From: Symbiodinium natans
Taxonomy: Eukaryota > Sar > Dinophyceae > Suessiales > Symbiodiniaceae
Assembly: GCA_905221605.1 (NCBI GenBank)
Contig: CAJNDS010002168.1
Coordinates: forward strand, 360,233 to 424,232
Length of the DNA stretch: 64,000 bases
Reading direction: 5' to 3'
Part shown: piece after piece, positions 61,020 to 64,000 of the stretch
Layout: every line of letters starts with the position of its first letter
Numbering within the stretch: the stretch's first letter is position 1
Translations under genes and position numbers: made by a program
Notes under the pieces: model-generated
Told to the model about the DNA's origin: nothing
The model's database searches: none
The model's input: the letters and a program-made list of their open reading frames with translations, nothing else

Positions 61020-61405
61020 CAACCGCGATCACGCCAGCTCAAGCCTTCCCTCTGGGAAAACCTCCATTTCATGCATTCCGCTCCTGCTAGGCTTGGCAGA
61101 AAGTGGTCGCCGCAGTTGCGACAGTCTATCAGCCCACTTTGCAGGCAGGCTGGTACTGGAGCTGCAAGTGGCCCTGTTGCTGTTTTCTGTGGGCGTAGCG
61201 GCGTAGCGAAACTCAAGCAGCTGCTGACAGCGAAGCTCCTCCCCATACTCCCGGGGCAGAGCCCTGACTTCTTGCCGCTGCCACTGCAGACAGCTTGTGG
61301 ACTGCACGTCCGATACTCATACGCGTCCTCGTGAACGATCGCCTCCTCTTCCCAGGCAAGCTTCCACAACATGCCAGAGAGATGCTCCTGTAAATCCGCG
61401 GTTAC
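61020..61405 (-). CDS. Coding exon with a probable frame change
   Basis: The minus strand reads ADLQEHLSGMLWKLAWEEEA, then IVHEDAYEYR (61310-61400). Below it the same frame becomes less natural, while another minus frame (CQQLLEFRYAATPTENSN and onward to 61029) looks protein-like. Either a splice or a frameshift lies near 61290-61310. A CT/CA microsatellite (61410-61660) precedes it. No domain is recognised. Confidence 0.4.
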
Positions 61406-61409
61406 AGAC

Positions 61410-61660
61410 GCACCCTCGCTCTCGCTCTCGCTCCCGCTCCCGCTCCTGCTCACGCTCACTCTCACTCTCACACACGCACTCTCACACACACACACTCTCA
61501 CTCTCACACATGCACTCTCTCCCTCTCTCTTTCTCTCTCCCTCTCTCTCGCACACACACACACACATTTGTTTTAGTTTTCTCTCTTCCTCTCTCTCTCT
61601 CTCTATATATGTATACATTAACAAGCGAACATGCGTATGTGTATATATATACACACACGC
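61410..61660. repeat. (CT)n, (CA)n and (TA)n microsatellite
   Basis: CTCGCTCTCGCTCC, then ACACACTCTC mixtures, then CTCTCTCT and TATA. The Arg/Glu- and Ser/Leu/His-rich frames across it are repeat artefacts. Confidence 0.95.
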
Positions 61661-61919
61661 ACACATATTCTCACCGTTGTTGCGCACCTTAAAAATACGG
61701 AGTACCACAGCAGGGCAGCCCAAAAGGTTTTCGGAGAGCTAAGCCGACCCAACCTCCAGGACGATCTTCATGATTGACAGGAGGGTCGACGTCTTCTCTG
61801 GAGGAAAGGACTTGGACCTGCGCGAGGAACACCCTCAACCCTAGACCCTCGAGAAAGAGAAGAACAACAACACGCCACTTCTTGAAACCCAAGTTCATCT
61901 GCCAAAAGATTTCAGGATC

Positions 61920-62016
61920 GGAAGTGCTGATTCTGTCGGCCTATATGCCTCTGTCGCCCAAGGACTGCACCGGAGGGAACCCACACGGCAACAGATGGCA
62001 TGCAGTCAGGCTTTAG
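61920..62016 (+). CDS. Weak exon candidate
   Basis: The plus strand reads ISGSEVLILSAYMPLSPKDC, then TGGNPHGNRWHAV. 'LILSAYMP' is reminiscent of endonuclease domains of LINE-type retrotransposons, but nothing else supports it. Confidence 0.2.
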
Positions 62017-62605
62017 CAGCAAGGGTTTAGGGGGTTTAGGGTCCAAGCACAACTCATAGGTTTGACGACCATAAGCCCTCACAACATAAGCCCTCCAAGA
62101 AACTACCGCTAAGCCGCTTAGAGTCAACGTTTGAGTCGATTTGATCAAGCGCTGTGCTGACAACTCCTCATTGGTTGTAGCAATGGCCATGTGCAGCTGA
62201 CAAGCTCCTGCTATTCATGATTCAGCCTATAGAGACAGATGACGCTCTGCGCCCTCCTTCTAGCAGAAATACCGGAGTGTGTGTGTGTGTCTATATATGT
62301 ATATATACAAATACATGTAATTATTTACTGCCGCTGTGACTATTCTACTTCATTATATTGTTGCTTTTTGGAGGGGGGCTTGGGGTCCACTCATATGTGC
62401 TGCCCTACCTAGGGTAATTAACCTATACATCTAAACTTACATACATATACAGACATGTAGCCTGGTCCTTCAAAGAGTAGTTCGCCTCATTCCGGTGTCT
62501 ACAACATGCAAGACCCGCTGCAGACAGCCTCTTTCTAGCTTAGCAGGTATAACCTACTCATCTCCGGCACTGTTCAACCACACCCTAAACCCTAAACCCT
62601 AAGCC

Positions 62606-62850
62606 CTAAACCCTTTTGCTTCCAAAGATGGAACCGCGTCTCATGGAGCTTGGCACGTGGATTGGGTGTTCCGTTTTGAAGTAGAACTTTGACATAAAGA
62701 CGTGCTTTAGGATGCATTGGCTTGCAAACAGCGGTGCTTTTGTTCCGGAGCCTTGTACATGTAATTCAGAAAAGGGACTAGAAACAAAATCAGTTCTGGA
62801 AATTGCAGCAGCTACCGAAGCTGCCTTTAACAAATCAGCTTCGTCTAGTG
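62606..62850 (-). CDS. Coding exon, unassigned
   Basis: The minus strand reads LLKAASVAAAISRTDFVSSP, then CILKHVFMSKFYFKTEHPIH, then MRRGSIFGSKRV before an AAACCCT array. The frame continues upstream of the first Met. No family is recognised. From about 62870 to 63400 the sequence is AT-rich, with an (ATATAA)n-type tract (63195-63280) and no supported gene. Confidence 0.4.
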
Positions 62851-63612
62851 TTACTCAGTTCAGGGTGAACTAACTTCGGGTTTAGGGTGTTTAGGGAACT
62901 CAGCTAAAATTCTGAAATGAGTTTATATTAATTGCGAAATTAGGTTTGGCAAAGTGGGTGTGGACAGTTTTCTGAGTTGCTAAATTGCCTTACTTCTCCA
63001 ATAACCAAGGGAAACATGTTAGGCTTTATTATTCCTACTAAATAAGGAAACCCAAATAGTTTAAAGCTCAGCTGTTGGAGAAGTAAGTTGCATTAACGAC
63101 GCAGTTGATTAAGCTAGTGGCTTCCGTTTAGTTTCAGTAAAGCAGCGAACATACACTGCCAAACGTAACCTAAAGCGCCCCCCCCTTCACAAGTACATAT
63201 AAATATAAATATACATATAAATATAAATATAAATATACATATAAATATACATATAAATACATATATATACACATAAATAAATAATGTATCTATGTTTTCT
63301 ATGTGTATATAACGCTTTCAAGAGAGCAGCATCCCATTAAACATGCTCCATCCAACTCTCTTGCGGAAGTGATCCTTTACAGCCCCGTCAACCGTATGCC
63401 TCCGGGTTTAGGGTTTAGGGTATAGGGTCTTGAACCCTACGTGGAAATATAGATCAGCCCCCGTACATTGTCATCTGCACACATTGTCATCTGCACACTG
63501 GCCGGCGAGACCTACTTGGGCTGAGCTTCCCCCAGCAGCTCACACGACCCTTGCTGTTTTAGGGTTTAGGGCTTTGGGTTTAGGGTAAGCAGAAACTCAT
63601 GGGCTTCTAGGG

Positions 63613-63710
63613 TGGGATGTTCCCCTTATACTAACAGTCCTTAGTAGGGATTATAGCACCCCTTAGTATTAGCCCTCTTAAGGACTGGTAGTAGAAGGGG
63701 AGCATCCCAA
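63613..63710. mobile_element. Family C hairpin element, copy 5
   Basis: TGGGATGTTCCCCTTATACTA...TAGTAGAAGGGGAGCATCCCA with inner ACAGTCCTTAGTAGGG / CCCTCTTAAGGACTGGT pairing. Arrays of TTTAGGG and TTCAGGG follow to the window end. Confidence 0.8.
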
Positions 63711-64000
63711 GGCCCCAAGGTGCACCCTGTATCCAAGGGATCCTACAACACAAGAAAAGGGTTTAGGGTTTAGGGTTTAGGGTTCAGGGTTCAGGGTTCA
63801 GGGTTCAGGGTTTAGGATACCTTGTGGGAGCCATGTGGGGGGTGTAGGGTCAAAGGCGAGATCATATCCCTAAACCCTACAGGGTGCGGCTGCGGCCAGA
63901 TTCTTCACAAGAATCCAAGCTTTCGGTGTGGGGCTTCAGGGCTCTGAGCTTTGCGGAATGCTGCAACTCCCGAATCCCTAAGGCCTAAACCCTAAACCCT

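Noticed and set aside
61297-61742. Ser/Leu/His-rich and Arg/Glu-rich frames of 120-250 residues
   Set aside because: Microsatellite CT/CA/TA translated on both strands; only the minus-strand part below about 61405 looks like protein.

Overview
The window looks like nuclear DNA of a dinoflagellate. Three things point that way: telomere-type (TTTAGGG)n arrays scattered all through it; introns whose inferred 5' ends are GT, GC or GA with an AG acceptor; and a 14-base exact match to the core of the dinoflagellate spliced leader at 13182-13195. I cannot name the species. Introner-rich lineages such as Suessiales or Amoebophrya-like parasites are candidates, but that is inference. The genes are cut into exons of about 50-150 bases, so very few are visible as long open frames. 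Most of the long simple frames are shadows of repeats. Layout: (1) 0.3-22.7 kb, minus strand: an ESS2/DGCR14-type splicing-factor gene. Its N-terminal motifs lie at 22.6 and 22.15 kb, the FTSE/DNASF block at 12.4 and 11.05 kb, and the FNFVSTP...MTFGKI block plus the stop at 1.0-0.31 kb. Several further minus-strand coding blocks lie inside this span and may be extra exons, another gene or decayed material. A transposase-like fragment (8.56-9.03 kb) and a 608-bp transposon (9.36-9.97 kb) also sit inside. (2) 23.25 to about 29.6 kb, minus strand: a conserved multi-pass membrane protein with a Cys-rich C-terminal tail. This is the best reconstructed gene and was used to work out how the short inverted-repeat elements behave. 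(3) 30-39 kb: scattered, mostly minus-strand exons, including a tyrosine-recombinase-like exon at 35 kb. (4) 40.4-42.4 kb: a 1.83-kb TA-flanked element that carries a tRNA-like sequence and a palindromic 90-bp tandem array, inserted into a smaller hairpin element. (5) 42.8-43.5 kb: two minus-strand exons joined across an introner. (6) 45.8-46.6 kb: a long hairpin beside a second tRNA-like sequence. (7) 47.3-47.96 kb: the second copy of the 9.4-kb transposon. (8) 49-64 kb: more short exons, chiefly minus from 51.7 to 58.2 kb, with several plus-strand candidates. The central observation is that at least a dozen families of 90-200 bp inverted-repeat elements are spread through the window. In the membrane-protein gene and elsewhere, removing the element plus one copy of its 4-bp target duplication restores an open, family-consistent reading frame. 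They therefore behave as introners (introns created by transposon insertion), and the first two bases of the intron come from the target duplication (GT, GC, GA and in one case CC). Telomere-like arrays fill many of the other introns and often point inward from both sides of an exon, like terminal inverted repeats. Nothing suggests a bacterial or organellar origin, and no CRISPR or operon is present. Exon ends are my hand reading of a single strand without transcripts; most are good to about 10-20 bases unless stated.
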